Shown piece by piece: positions 1 to 7,526 of a stretch of 8,619 nt of DNA. The position numbers were made by a program, and so were the translations under genes. Position 1 is the stretch's first letter, and every line of letters begins with the position of its first letter. The stretch comes from JASJBU01 sp965372385 (GTDB taxonomy: Bacteria > Pseudomonadota > Gammaproteobacteria > Chromatiales > Chromatiaceae): assembly GCA_965372385.1 (NCBI GenBank), contig CBDVCD010000140.1, positions 1 through 8,619 of the forward strand, read 5' to 3'. The notes below the pieces were generated by a model. The model was not told the DNA's origin. It searched no databases and saw nothing but the letters and a program-made list of their open reading frames with translations.

Positions 1-1
1 C

Positions 2-1339
2 CGCTGGGATCAGTATGTCGAATTACTCGAGAAGAAGAAAGTTCCCCAGAAGGCAAGACGCTGGTATGTCGCCCGAGTCGAAGATTTTCTGCGTCAGGTC
101 GAACCGGAGTCCTTGCAAACGCTCTCTGAGCCCCAGGTTACCGGCTATTTCCAGGAATTATCACGTCAGGGCAGGCTTTCGGATTGGCAGTTCAGACAGG
201 CCGTCGATGCGGTGCATATTCTGTTGGCGGACCTTTCGAATTCCCCTGTCGCCAGAAAGATAGACTGGGACTATTGGCGGGAGGCGGCAATTGAGCTCAA
301 TCTGGCTCACGCCACGGTGGCGCGGGATCAGCCAATCGGGCAGGCGCTGACTCAGCAGGGTCCAAAATATGCACCCGCTGCAGCCTCGATGCCGGTCCTG
401 AAGGATCTGGCGCGCAAGCTGAGGTCTCGGCAGTACTCCATCCATACGGAGCAGTCCTATACGGATTGGTGTCATCGTTTCCTGAGATTTTGCGGGGATA
501 CGCCAAACGATGTGTTGGGCGATGGGGATGTTGAAAGTTTCCTGAGCTACCTTGCCGTGGAGCGCAAGGTGGCGGCCAGCACGCAGAATCTGGCGCTAAA
601 CTCGTTGTCTTTTCTGTTCAAGGAGGTGCTGGACAGACCTCTTAATGAGTTGCGGTTCTCCCATGCGCGACGTCCAAAGCGACTGCCGGTGGTGCTGACC
701 CGAAACGAGGTCGAGCGGCTGCTGGCCGAGATGGATGGCGTGTACGGTCTGATGGCGGGTCTTATGTACGGCACCGGCATGCGTCTGATGGAGTGTGTGC
801 GATTGCGGATCAAGGATGTGGATTTCGAACGCCGTATGATGACCGTGTTCAACGGCAAGGGCATGAAGGATCGGATGGTTCCGTTGCCAGAGCGTTACTC
901 AAGCGGGCTGCAGCGTCACATCGACGGCCTGAAAGAGCAGTTTGAAATGGATTCGGCCAACGGGGTGGGGGATGTGTATCTACCTGAAGCATTGGTCAGG
1001 AAATATCCGAACGCCCCGCGGGAATGGGGCTGGCAGTATGTATTCCCCAGCAGCAAGCTGTCGCAGGACCCAAGATCGGGTAAGGTGCGTCGCCACCATC
1101 TCTATGAGGGGACGTTACAGCGGGCGATAAAAAAGGCGGCCAAGCTGGCCGGTCTCTTCAAACAGGTCAACAGCCATTGTCTTAGGCACTCCTTCGCCAC
1201 CCATCTACTGGAGGCCGGTTACGATATTCGTACGGTACAGGAACTGTTGGGACATGCGGATGTATCCACCACGATGATCTACACTCATGTCCTCAACCGG
1301 CCGGGGATGCCGCCGGTTATAAGTCCAGCGGATTTTTGA
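2..1339 (+). CDS. intI: Integron integrase (IntI-type tyrosine recombinase), 5' end cut by window edge
   Basis: This is a site-specific tyrosine recombinase of the integron-integrase family, which recombines attI and attC sites to move gene cassettes. The catalytic set is complete: Arg at 782-784 (YGTGMRLMEC), Lys at 857-859 (NGKGMKDR), His at 1175-1177 and Arg at 1184-1186 (SHCLRHSF), His at 1253-1255 (LLGHADVSTT) and Tyr at 1280-1282 (MIYTHV). The segment specific to IntI enzymes, absent from XerC/D, is present at about 977-1111 (EALVRKYPN, REWGWQYVFPSS, DPRSGKVRRHHLYE). The frame is open from base 2 with no stop, and its upstream part reads as protein (KARRWYVARVEDFL, LSDWQFRQAVDAVHILL), so the TTG at 113 is unlikely to be the start. 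At least 445 codons are visible. The IntI1-like core begins near the ATG at 389, so about 129 or more residues form an N-terminal extension. A start at 389 would give 316 residues, close to IntI1, but would leave the upstream coding unexplained. Confidence 0.9.
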   Translation, partial: RWDQYVELLEKKKVPQKARRWYVARVEDFLRQVEPESLQTLSEPQVTGYFQELSRQGRLSDWQFRQAVDAVHILLADLSNSPVARKIDWDYWREAAIELNLAHATVARDQPIGQALTQQGPKYAPAAASMPVLKDLARKLRSRQYSIHTEQSYTDWCHRFLRFCGDTPNDVLGDGDVESFLSYLAVERKVAASTQNLALNSLSFLFKEVLDRPLNELRFSHARRPKRLPVVLTRNEVERLLAEMDGVYGLMAGLMYGTGMRLMECVRLRIKDVDFERRMMTVFNGKGMKDRMVPLPERYSSGLQRHIDGLKEQFEMDSANGVGDVYLPEALVRKYPNAPREWGWQYVFPSSKLSQDPRSGKVRRHHLYEGTLQRAIKKAAKLAGLFKQVNSHCLRHSFATHLLEAGYDIRTVQELLGHADVSTTMIYTHVLNRPGMPPVISPADF

Positions 1340-1452
1340 TGAAAATAAACCCACTATTCCATTCACATGTCTCAGGATTCTAGTACTCCGCCACACCTGA
1401 CCTGAGATCGGAGTTATGAGAGAATTCCGGCTTTTATCGTACAGCCAGTTTA

Positions 1453-4400
1453 ATGACCACCCAGCCGGACATGGTTCAATCAGCTTTTAATCCTCCCCTG
1501 CCGCACCGACCGGATGAACGGTTACAGTGGGGACAACTCTATGGCTGCAGCGCTTCCCTCGCCATCGCGGGGGCGGCAGGCAATCTTCCCGGACTGATAC
1601 TGGTTGTCACCCAGGATGCCCAGAGCGCCACCCGCCTGGAAAGCGAACTGAAGTTCTTTCTGCACGATGCGCAGACACCGGTGATCGCTTTTCCGGACTG
1701 GGAGACCCTGCCCTACGATCTCTTTTCACCCCTGCCGGAGATCATCTCCCAGCGACTGCTGACCCTCCACCAGCTCCCCAGGCTGGAACGAGGCATCCTG
1801 ATCGTGCCGGTCTCCACCCTGATGCAGCGCCTGCCCCCTCAGTCCTTTCTCGCTGGCCATGCCCTGGTGGTGGAAAATGGCCAGAGGATGGACCTGGACA
1901 GCACCCGCCAACAGCTGGAAAAGAACGGCTACCAGTGCGTCTCCCAGGTACTCACTCACGGGGAGTTCGCGGTCAGGGGCTCGCTGCTGGATATCTTTCC
2001 CATGGGCAGTCAGCTGCCCTATCGCATCGACCTGTTCGATGATGAGGTGGACAGCATCCGCACCTTCAACCCGGAGACCCAGCGCTCTCAGGAGAAGATA
2101 CCCCGGATAAGCATGCTGCCAGCACGGGAGTTTCCTCTCAACGAGGAGGGCATCAGCCGCTTTCGCCGCAACTACCGCAGCCAGTTCGAGGGAGATCTAC
2201 AGCGTAGCCTGATCTACCAGGATGTCTCGGATGGCCGGGCGCCGAATGGTCTGGAGTACTACCTGCCCCTGTTCTTCGAAGAGACCGCCACCCTCTTCGA
2301 CTATCTGCCGGAACAGCGCTTATTGATTCAATTCGAAGGGGTCAGGGAGCAGGCCAGTCAATTTTACGAGGAGGTCAAGGGACGTTACGAAGCACGGCGC
2401 CACGACCTGGAGCGCCCCCTGCTGCCGCCCAGCAAGCTCTATCTGCCGGCGGATGATCTGTTTGGCGAGATCAATCGAGGCAACTCCATCTCTCTCCAGC
2501 GAAGCGAAGTACCAAAACGATCAAAAGGTTACACCGGTTTTTTCAACTTCAATACCAAATTACCGCCAGCGCTCGCTTTTCAGGCCCGGGCGCAACGTCC
2601 GGCCGCCGCCCTGCAGAACTTCATCGCCACCCAGGCGCTGCGCATCCTCTTCATCGCCGAGGGCGCCGGACGCCGTGAGATGCTGCTGGGAACCCTGCGC
2701 GACCTGGGCATCCAGCCGATACTGGTCGAACACTGGCGCGACTTCGTCGATAACGATATGCCGATCGGTCTCTGCGTCGCCCCCATGGAAGAGGGACTCT
2801 GGCTGAAGCAGGCGGGCATAGTCGTCATTACCGAGACCCAGCTCTACGGCGAACGGGTGCGCCAGGAGCGGCGCCGGCGCAAGGTCAGCCAGGACCCGGA
2901 CCAGATCGTGCGCAATCTCACCGAACTCAATATCGGCGCCCCGGTGGTGCATGAGGAGCACGGCGTGGGCCGCTATCTCGGCCTGCAGACCCTGGAGGTG
3001 GGCGGCATGACCACCGAGTTCCTGACCCTGGAGTACGCCAGGGGCGACAAGCTCTATGTGCCGGTCGCCTCGCTGCATCTGATCGGCCGCTACGCCGGGG
3101 CCTCGCCGGAGCATGCCCCGCTGCACCGGCTGGGAGGTGATCGGTGGGAGAAGACCAAACGCAAGGCGGCCAAGCAGGTGCGGGACGTGGCGGCGGAGCT
3201 GTTGGAGATCTACGCCCGCCGGGCTGCCCGCCAGGGTATCGCCTTCCCGCAACCGGGCGAGGAGTACCAGGCCTTCGCCGCTTCCTTCGAGTTCGAGGAG
3301 ACCCCGGACCAGCAGCAGACCATCGAGGCGGTGCTGGCGGACATGGCCTCAACCAGCCCCATGGACCGGGTGGTCTGCGGCGATGTGGGGTTCGGCAAGA
3401 CCGAGGTGGCGATGCGCGCCGTTTTCATGGCCACCCAGGGCAACAGGCAGGTGGCGGTGCTGGTGCCCACCACCCTGCTGGCCCAGCAGCACTATCAGAA
3501 CTTCTCCGACCGCTTTGCCGACTGGCCGGTCAAGGTCGAGAGCCTGTCCCGCTTCCGCACCGGCAAGCAGCAGCAACAGGTCATCGACGGGCTGAAGAAC
3601 GGCACCATCGATATCGTGATTGGCACCCACAAGCTGCTCTCCGAGAGCATCAAATTCAAAAATCTGGGGCTGGTGATCATCGACGAGGAGCACCGCTTCG
3701 GCGTGCGCCACAAGGAAAAGCTGAAGGCTCTGCGCAGTGAGGTGGACCTGCTCACCCTCACCGCCACACCGATCCCCCGCACCCTCAACATGGCCATGTC
3801 GGGGATGCGCGACCTGTCGATCATCGCCACCCCGCCGGCCCTGCGCCACCCGGTGAAGACCTTCATCAGCCAGTGGAACGACGCGCTGATCGCCGAGGCC
3901 TGCCAGCGCGAGCTGAAACGCGGTGGGCAGATCTACTTTCTGCATAACGAGGTGAGCACCATCGAGAATATGGCGGAGCGGCTGGAGGAGCTGCTGCCCG
4001 GCATCCGTCTGCAGGTGGCCCACGGCCAGATGCGGGAGCGCAAGCTGGAGAGCATCATGCGGGACTTCTACCATCAACGCTTCAGCCTGCTGGTCTGCAC
4101 CACCATCATCGAGAGCGGTATCGACGTGCCCTCGGCCAACACCATGATCATCAACCGGGCGGACAAGCTGGGACTGGCCCAGCTGCACCAGATCCGCGGC
4201 CGGGTCGGGCGCTCCCACCACCGGGCCTACGCCTATCTGCTGACGCCACCGCCAAAGAGTATGACGGCTGACGCGAAGAAGCGTCTGGAAGCGATAGAAT
4301 CACTGGAAGATCTTGGTGCCGGTTTCACCCTGGCCACGCATGACCTGGAGATCCGCGGCGCCGGCGAACTACTGGGTGAGGAGCAGAGTGGCCAGATCAA

Positions 4401-4932
4401 CGAGATCGGCTTCACCCTCTATACCGACCTGCTGGAGCGGGCGGTGGATGCCCTCAAGGCCGGCCGCCAGCCGGAGCTGGACCGGCCCCTGGACCACGGC
4501 ACCGAGATCGAGCTCAACCTGCCCGCCCTGTTGCCGGAGGACTATCTACCGGATGTGCACAGCCGTCTGGTGCTCTACAAACGCATCGCCAGCGCCAAGG
4601 ACAAAAACGAACTGCGGGAGCTGCAGGTGGAGATGATCGACCGCTTCGGCCTGCTGCCCCAACCCACCAAGAATCTGTTCGAGATCACCGAGCTGAAACT
4701 GCGCGCCCATCCCATCGGCATCCGTAAGATCGAGGCCGGCCCCAAGGGTGCCCGGCTGCTGTTCGATGAGCAACCCAAGCTGGACCCGATGAAGCTGATC
4801 AGCCTGATCCAGAGCCGCCCCAATACCTACAAGATGGACGGCGGGGAAAAACTGCGTTATCTGGCGGATCTGGAGATCCCCGAGCAGCGGGTCACAAAGA
4901 TGCACGATCTGCTCGACACCCTGATAAACTGA
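1453..4932 (+). CDS. mfd: Transcription-repair coupling factor Mfd
   Basis: Mfd is a DNA translocase that pushes RNA polymerase stalled at lesions off the template and recruits UvrA for nucleotide-excision repair. At 1159 residues it is full length (E. coli about 1148). The UvrB-like N-terminal module spans roughly residues 1-350. It keeps the UvrA-contact residues known from E. coli as R165, R181 and F185, here R175, R191 and F195 (GEFAVRG, PYRIDLFDDE). The RNA-polymerase-interaction domain is near 489-555 (HEEHGVGRYLGL). The RecG-like motor follows: Walker A GDVGFGKT at 643-650, DEEH at 744-747, TATPIPRT at 770-777, ESGIDVP at 887-893 and QIRGRVGR at 913-920. A translocation motif (EIRGAGELLGEEQSG) and the C-terminal autoinhibitory domain come next. 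The ATG at 1453 lacks a clear Shine-Dalgarno sequence; an in-frame ATG at 1471 would shorten the protein by six residues. The csiV-like gene follows by 27 bp, so the two are probably co-transcribed. Confidence 0.97.
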   Translation: MTTQPDMVQSAFNPPLPHRPDERLQWGQLYGCSASLAIAGAAGNLPGLILVVTQDAQSATRLESELKFFLHDAQTPVIAFPDWETLPYDLFSPLPEIISQRLLTLHQLPRLERGILIVPVSTLMQRLPPQSFLAGHALVVENGQRMDLDSTRQQLEKNGYQCVSQVLTHGEFAVRGSLLDIFPMGSQLPYRIDLFDDEVDSIRTFNPETQRSQEKIPRISMLPAREFPLNEEGISRFRRNYRSQFEGDLQRSLIYQDVSDGRAPNGLEYYLPLFFEETATLFDYLPEQRLLIQFEGVREQASQFYEEVKGRYEARRHDLERPLLPPSKLYLPADDLFGEINRGNSISLQRSEVPKRSKGYTGFFNFNTKLPPALAFQARAQRPAAALQNFIATQALRILFIAEGAGRREMLLGTLRDLGIQPILVEHWRDFVDNDMPIGLCVAPMEEGLWLKQAGIVVITETQLYGERVRQERRRRKVSQDPDQIVRNLTELNIGAPVVHEEHGVGRYLGLQTLEVGGMTTEFLTLEYARGDKLYVPVASLHLIGRYAGASPEHAPLHRLGGDRWEKTKRKAAKQVRDVAAELLEIYARRAARQGIAFPQPGEEYQAFAASFEFEETPDQQQTIEAVLADMASTSPMDRVVCGDVGFGKTEVAMRAVFMATQGNRQVAVLVPTTLLAQQHYQNFSDRFADWPVKVESLSRFRTGKQQQQVIDGLKNGTIDIVIGTHKLLSESIKFKNLGLVIIDEEHRFGVRHKEKLKALRSEVDLLTLTATPIPRTLNMAMSGMRDLSIIATPPALRHPVKTFISQWNDALIAEACQRELKRGGQIYFLHNEVSTIENMAERLEELLPGIRLQVAHGQMRERKLESIMRDFYHQRFSLLVCTTIIESGIDVPSANTMIINRADKLGLAQLHQIRGRVGRSHHRAYAYLLTPPPKSMTADAKKRLEAIESLEDLGAGFTLATHDLEIRGAGELLGEEQSGQINEIGFTLYTDLLERAVDALKAGRQPELDRPLDHGTEIELNLPALLPEDYLPDVHSRLVLYKRIASAKDKNELRELQVEMIDRFGLLPQPTKNLFEITELKLRAHPIGIRKIEAGPKGARLLFDEQPKLDPMKLISLIQSRPNTYKMDGGEKLRYLADLEIPEQRVTKMHDLLDTLIN

Positions 4933-4945
4933 TTCATATCCAAGC

Positions 4946-4951
4946 AAAAGG
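4946..4951 (+). promoter_or_regulatory. Ribosome binding site for the GTG-started csiV-like gene
   Basis: AAAAGG lies eight bases before the GTG at 4960. No ATG in this frame encodes a comparable signal peptide, so this site decides the non-canonical start. Confidence 0.55.
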
Positions 4952-4959
4952 CCATCATC

Positions 4960-5724
4960 GTGCGCATAATTCGTTCATTCTGGATAGTCGTTACTAGCCT
5001 TTCCATCCTCGCATCCGCGCCTCTCAGGGCGGAAGCGTCAGAGGCACCCTGGTATCAGTTCGAGATGATCATCTTCGAGCGAATTGCCAGGGGAGCGGGC
5101 AGTTCAGAATTCTGGCCGGAGGATCCGGGCACACCCTCCAGATTGAATGCCATTCCCTTGCCAATTAAAGCCCCACGGAAAGGTTCAGGCCAGCATAAAC
5201 CCATCCCCTATACACCTCTGCCTAAATCTGAATGGCAGCTAGCGGCGCATGAGCAACGCCTGAAACGCTCCCGCAACTATCGACCTCATCTGCACGTGGC
5301 CTGGCGCCAGCAGATGACATCACCGGACAAGGCTCAACTGCTCTATCTGGAACTACCTCAGAAGAATGCTCCCGCAAAGATCGAAGGAACCGTCAAGATT
5401 GGAGTCAAACGCTATCTGCACCTGGAGACCGACCTCTTATTACGCCGCCTGGAGAAGACCGACCCAGCGGGTGGAAGGCAGACAGGCATGCTGAGGTTTG
5501 GCCCCTATTACCAGCCCTATCGACTGCAGTCCCTGCGTCGCATGCGCAGCGGAAAATTGCACTATCTCGACCATCCGCTTATTGGCGTGCTGTTTATCGC
5601 GGAAAAATATACGCCCCCCGCGCCACCAGAACCGGTAGAGGCCGTGCCAACCACAGCAACCGAGGATCATCCAGTCGCGCCAACCCAGACGCCCGCCGCC
5701 ACTCCGCCAAGCGGAAATCAGTAG
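4960..5724 (+). CDS. csiV: CsiV-family periplasmic protein (peptidoglycan-binding, PBP1A pathway)
   Basis: This 254-residue exported protein resembles the CsiV family (PF10972). In Vibrio cholerae, CsiV is a periplasmic peptidoglycan-binding protein needed for cell-wall synthesis through PBP1A and its lipoprotein activator LpoA. An N-terminal signal peptide is visible: basic MRIIR, a hydrophobic stretch to about residue 20, and a likely cleavage after APLRA or the following EA. The mature protein opens with PWYQFEMIIFER, which I take as the family's typical start. A central region has LHVAWRQQM and GVKRYLHLETDLLLRR, and the end of the folded part reads LHYLDHPLIGVLFIAEKY. The last 36 or so residues are rich in Pro, Thr and Ala and are probably disordered. 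Its place directly after mfd matches other gammaproteobacteria as I recall them. The family assignment is fairly firm; transfer of the Vibrio function is inference. Confidence 0.8.
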   Translation: MRIIRSFWIVVTSLSILASAPLRAEASEAPWYQFEMIIFERIARGAGSSEFWPEDPGTPSRLNAIPLPIKAPRKGSGQHKPIPYTPLPKSEWQLAAHEQRLKRSRNYRPHLHVAWRQQMTSPDKAQLLYLELPQKNAPAKIEGTVKIGVKRYLHLETDLLLRRLEKTDPAGGRQTGMLRFGPYYQPYRLQSLRRMRSGKLHYLDHPLIGVLFIAEKYTPPAPPEPVEAVPTTATEDHPVAPTQTPAATPPSGNQ

Positions 5725-5771
5725 CCATCCGGAAAAAGAGAAAATCACCCGTGTTGCTGGACGGAAACCAG

Positions 5772-6380
5772 TTACGGATATTGCTGTAACAGACGGGTCA
5801 GCTTGAGCGCCAGCTGATTCAATGCCTGGCTGGAGGCGGCTACCACGGATTCAGGTCCCGAACCCTGCAGCGGTTCGACGATCCGAATTCGACCCAGGTC
5901 AAGCAGCTTTCCCTCCTGCCCCTCTAACAGGGTCCACCTCGCCTGCAGGAAGAGCTGACCGGCCTCGGCATCGAAACGCCTGATATCCAGCGTCACCACA
6001 TAGGCAGGCTTCACGACCCGGTGCCAGGGATAGGCAATGACTTCGGCTGACCCGAGTTTTGCCTGAAGCGCATCCACCAGCACCAGGGTGATGTTCTCCT
6101 GCAGCTTCCCCGCCCAGTGGTGGAAATCGTCCAGTTCGATCCGATAGGGAGTCAGACGCGTGATGATCTGCGGCCGATCAAGGTAACTGGCAAGTTGTAC
6201 CGGCCCCACGCCAACCCGGGGTTGGCCACTCGCTGTAAAGCCACTTTCTTCCGCCATGGCCCGGGGCTCGAGCATGGCGTTCAACTGATAGAGACGGGTC
6301 GGCTGGGATGGCTGAGTCGAACAGCCGGTCAGCAGGATAGAGCAGATTAGCAGGAGAGCGTAAGTTTGCAGTTTCAGCAT
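5772..6380 (-). CDS. PqiC-type outer-membrane lipoprotein of an MCE transporter (ABC-type transport auxiliary lipoprotein)
   Basis: This is a 202-residue lipoprotein of the PqiC/YmbA family (DUF330, PF03886), outer-membrane partners of MCE proteins in lipid transport. From the ATG at 6380, a hydrophobic signal peptide ends in the lipobox ILLTGC with the acylated Cys at residue 20. Position +2 is Ser rather than Asp, consistent with outer-membrane sorting. The family motif is seen in the mature part (VGPVQLASYLDRPQIITR), followed by DDFHHWAGKLQENI and a C-terminal helix (SSQALNQLALKLTRLLQQ). The ATG overlaps the stop of the upstream MCE gene by one base (TGATG), implying translational coupling. 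A GTG one codon upstream (6383) is an alternative start. GAGAGG at 6395-6390 is nine bases from the ATG and six from the GTG, so it does not decide between them. It is the last gene of the leftward operon and converges on the csiV-like gene. Confidence 0.88.
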   Translation of the reverse strand: MLKLQTYALLLICSILLTGCSTQPSQPTRLYQLNAMLEPRAMAEESGFTASGQPRVGVGPVQLASYLDRPQIITRLTPYRIELDDFHHWAGKLQENITLVLVDALQAKLGSAEVIAYPWHRVVKPAYVVTLDIRRFDAEAGQLFLQARWTLLEGQEGKLLDLGRIRIVEPLQGSGPESVVAASSQALNQLALKLTRLLQQYP

Positions 6381-7423
6381 CACTGTTTTCCTCTCAGCAG
6401 GGCTTCGGGATGACGTTCAAGATATTCCGCCAGCACACGAATGGAACGAGCGGCCGCGGTCATTTCGCGCAGGGCGTACACCAGTTCGGTCATCACCGGG
6501 GAGTCGTCCTTGATCAAGGCATCGGTAGACCCCATGGCCGTCTCGAATTGTCTGAATGCCGCGTCACCCGACACCATGGTCTTATCCCAGCGGGTTACCG
6601 CATGGGTCACTTGAGTGTCCATATGCCCCAGAAGATCTTTTGAATCACGGGCTGTCTGGGTCCATGCGTCGATCAGAGGGACGAGATTCCGTTTCAAGTC
6701 GTCGACCATTTCACGGGAATCCCGCATCAGAATCAACGTGCTAGTGGTCAGTTGAGGCACGTCCTCCTCCAGTTGGGCCGTAATATGATCCAGCCGCACG
6801 ATCACCGATGAAAGGCTGTTGACCAGGCCAGGAATGTCGGAGCTGGTCATCAGCTCATCGATGCCGTCCAATATTTCACTCACGCGTTTGAATATGTGTT
6901 CCAGAGGCAACTCTTCCAGGGTGGAGGCAATCTTCTCCAGATTGGAGGGGATCGTGGGTATCTCGGGATGCTCATTGGTTTTGCTCACCAAGCGCACCGG
7001 TGAGTCCGGTCGATGACTCAACTCCACCTCCATCTTGCCGGTAACCAGGCTCTGGGAATAGAGCCGCGCCCGCAACCCCTGTTCTATCAGGCTGTCGAGC
7101 AGCCGCCGTCCAGGCTCCCCCTCGTATCTGCGTTTGAAGCCCAGTCTGGCCTGATCGATACTGATAATGACCGGGATGGAAAAGGTTTGATCCTTGCTGT
7201 TATAGGAGATCGACATGGACTCCACCTGCCCGATCTTGACCCCTCTCAAGGTCACCGGCGAACCGATCTGCAGCCCCCTCACATCACCCTCGAAGTAGAG
7301 GATAAATCTCGATGAGCGATCCGACAGCACATCGCCTCCCAGAGAGAATATGGCGACAATACCCAACAGCATGGCGCTGAGCACGAACAGACCGATAAGC
7401 GTGGGATTGGCTCTGGTTTGCAT
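6380..7423 (-). CDS. MCE-domain protein (MlaD/PqiB-like) with long helical C-terminal extension
   Basis: This is an inner-membrane-anchored MCE protein, the periplasmic ring component of a lipid-trafficking ABC system. The ATG at 7423 gives 347 residues. A TTG ten codons earlier would extend the frame, but TAAGGAG lies ten bases before the ATG, and the N-terminus MQTRANPTLIGLFVL fits the family. Residues about 8-28 form one membrane helix. A single MCE domain covers about 38-150, with GDVRGLQIGSPVTLRGVKIG early and GLRARLYSQSLVTGKMEVEL near its end. The remaining 180 or so residues look largely helical with heptad-like spacing, and end in YLERHPEALLRGK, which I recall from PqiB-type C-termini. 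MlaD (183 residues in E. coli) lacks such a tail, whereas PqiB and mycobacterial Mce proteins use helices to extend the tunnel. The ATPase gene lies upstream across an inserted block, and the lipoprotein gene overlaps downstream. Confidence 0.9.
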   Translation of the reverse strand: MQTRANPTLIGLFVLSAMLLGIVAIFSLGGDVLSDRSSRFILYFEGDVRGLQIGSPVTLRGVKIGQVESMSISYNSKDQTFSIPVIISIDQARLGFKRRYEGEPGRRLLDSLIEQGLRARLYSQSLVTGKMEVELSHRPDSPVRLVSKTNEHPEIPTIPSNLEKIASTLEELPLEHIFKRVSEILDGIDELMTSSDIPGLVNSLSSVIVRLDHITAQLEEDVPQLTTSTLILMRDSREMVDDLKRNLVPLIDAWTQTARDSKDLLGHMDTQVTHAVTRWDKTMVSGDAAFRQFETAMGSTDALIKDDSPVMTELVYALREMTAAARSIRVLAEYLERHPEALLRGKQ

Positions 7424-7433
7424 GGACCGCTGG

Positions 7434-7440
7434 CTCCTTA
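7434..7440 (-). promoter_or_regulatory. Ribosome binding site of the MCE gene
   Basis: On the minus strand TAAGGAG is followed by ten bases and then the ATG at 7423. It is the strongest Shine-Dalgarno sequence in this stretch. It argues against the upstream TTG at 7453, which lies on the far side of it. Confidence 0.6.
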
Positions 7441-7444
7441 TTAC

Positions 7445-7453
7445 ATCGGTCAA
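7445..7453. repeat. Left copy of the 9-bp direct repeat bracketing the inserted block
   Basis: ATCGGTCAA occurs here and again, identical and in the same orientation, at 7729-7737. Its right edge touches base 7454, the first base of the 20-bp hairpin arm. This position suits a target-site duplication from an insertion of 275 bp; chance or paired regulator sites are alternatives. Confidence 0.5.
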
Positions 7454-7499
7454 GTAACTCTTCGGCAGCCCCGCTGTACCGGGGCAGCCGAAGAGTTAC
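7454..7499. repeat. Near-perfect inverted repeat (20-bp arms, 6-nt loop)
   Basis: The left arm GTAACTCTTCGGCAGCCCCG (7454-7473) and right arm (7480-7499) pair at 19 of 20 positions around the loop CTGTAC, with a single A-A mismatch. The stem is GC-rich near the loop. No T-run follows on either strand, so it is not a standard intrinsic terminator. In the leftward transcript it would form just before the ribosome binding site of the MCE gene. It may be one end of an inserted sequence, a REP-like palindrome, or an RNA structure affecting mRNA stability or translation. Confidence 0.85.
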
Positions 7500-7526
7500 A
7501 GCACTAAATTTTGGATTTGAATAGTT

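Noticed and set aside
113..1339. Integrase starting at TTG 113
   Set aside because: The frame stays open and protein-like upstream to base 2, so this TTG only reflects the window edge, not a start.
1340..1452. Possible attC or attI site after the integrase, and the inverted heptamers TCTCAGG (1370-1376) and CCTGAGA (1401-1407)
   Set aside because: No GTTRRRY or RYYYAAC core pair is present. The heptamers are separated by 24 nt without further pairing, and no T-run follows, so neither an attachment site nor a terminator can be supported.
2497..2575. Locally AT-richer stretch in mfd that might mark recombination or an insertion
   Set aside because: It encodes the variable linker after the UvrB-like module; frame and length agree with E. 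coli Mfd, so composition alone is not enough.
2560..3252. Long minus-strand frames inside mfd (2560-3252 and 3349-4221)
   Set aside because: They are by-products of the GC-rich codon pattern of mfd. Their translations are low-complexity and show no recognisable domain.
5731..5764. Weak intrinsic terminator for the leftward operon (CCGT/ACGG stem followed by a T-rich stretch on the minus strand)
   Set aside because: The stem is only four or five pairs with an eight-base loop, too weak to call. A short CCGC-CAA-GCGG hairpin at 5704-5714 has no T-run.
7441..7446. Start-stop minimal frame (ATG TAA) on the minus strand just before the MCE ribosome binding site
   Set aside because: No ribosome binding site precedes it, and the hexamer is expected often by chance.
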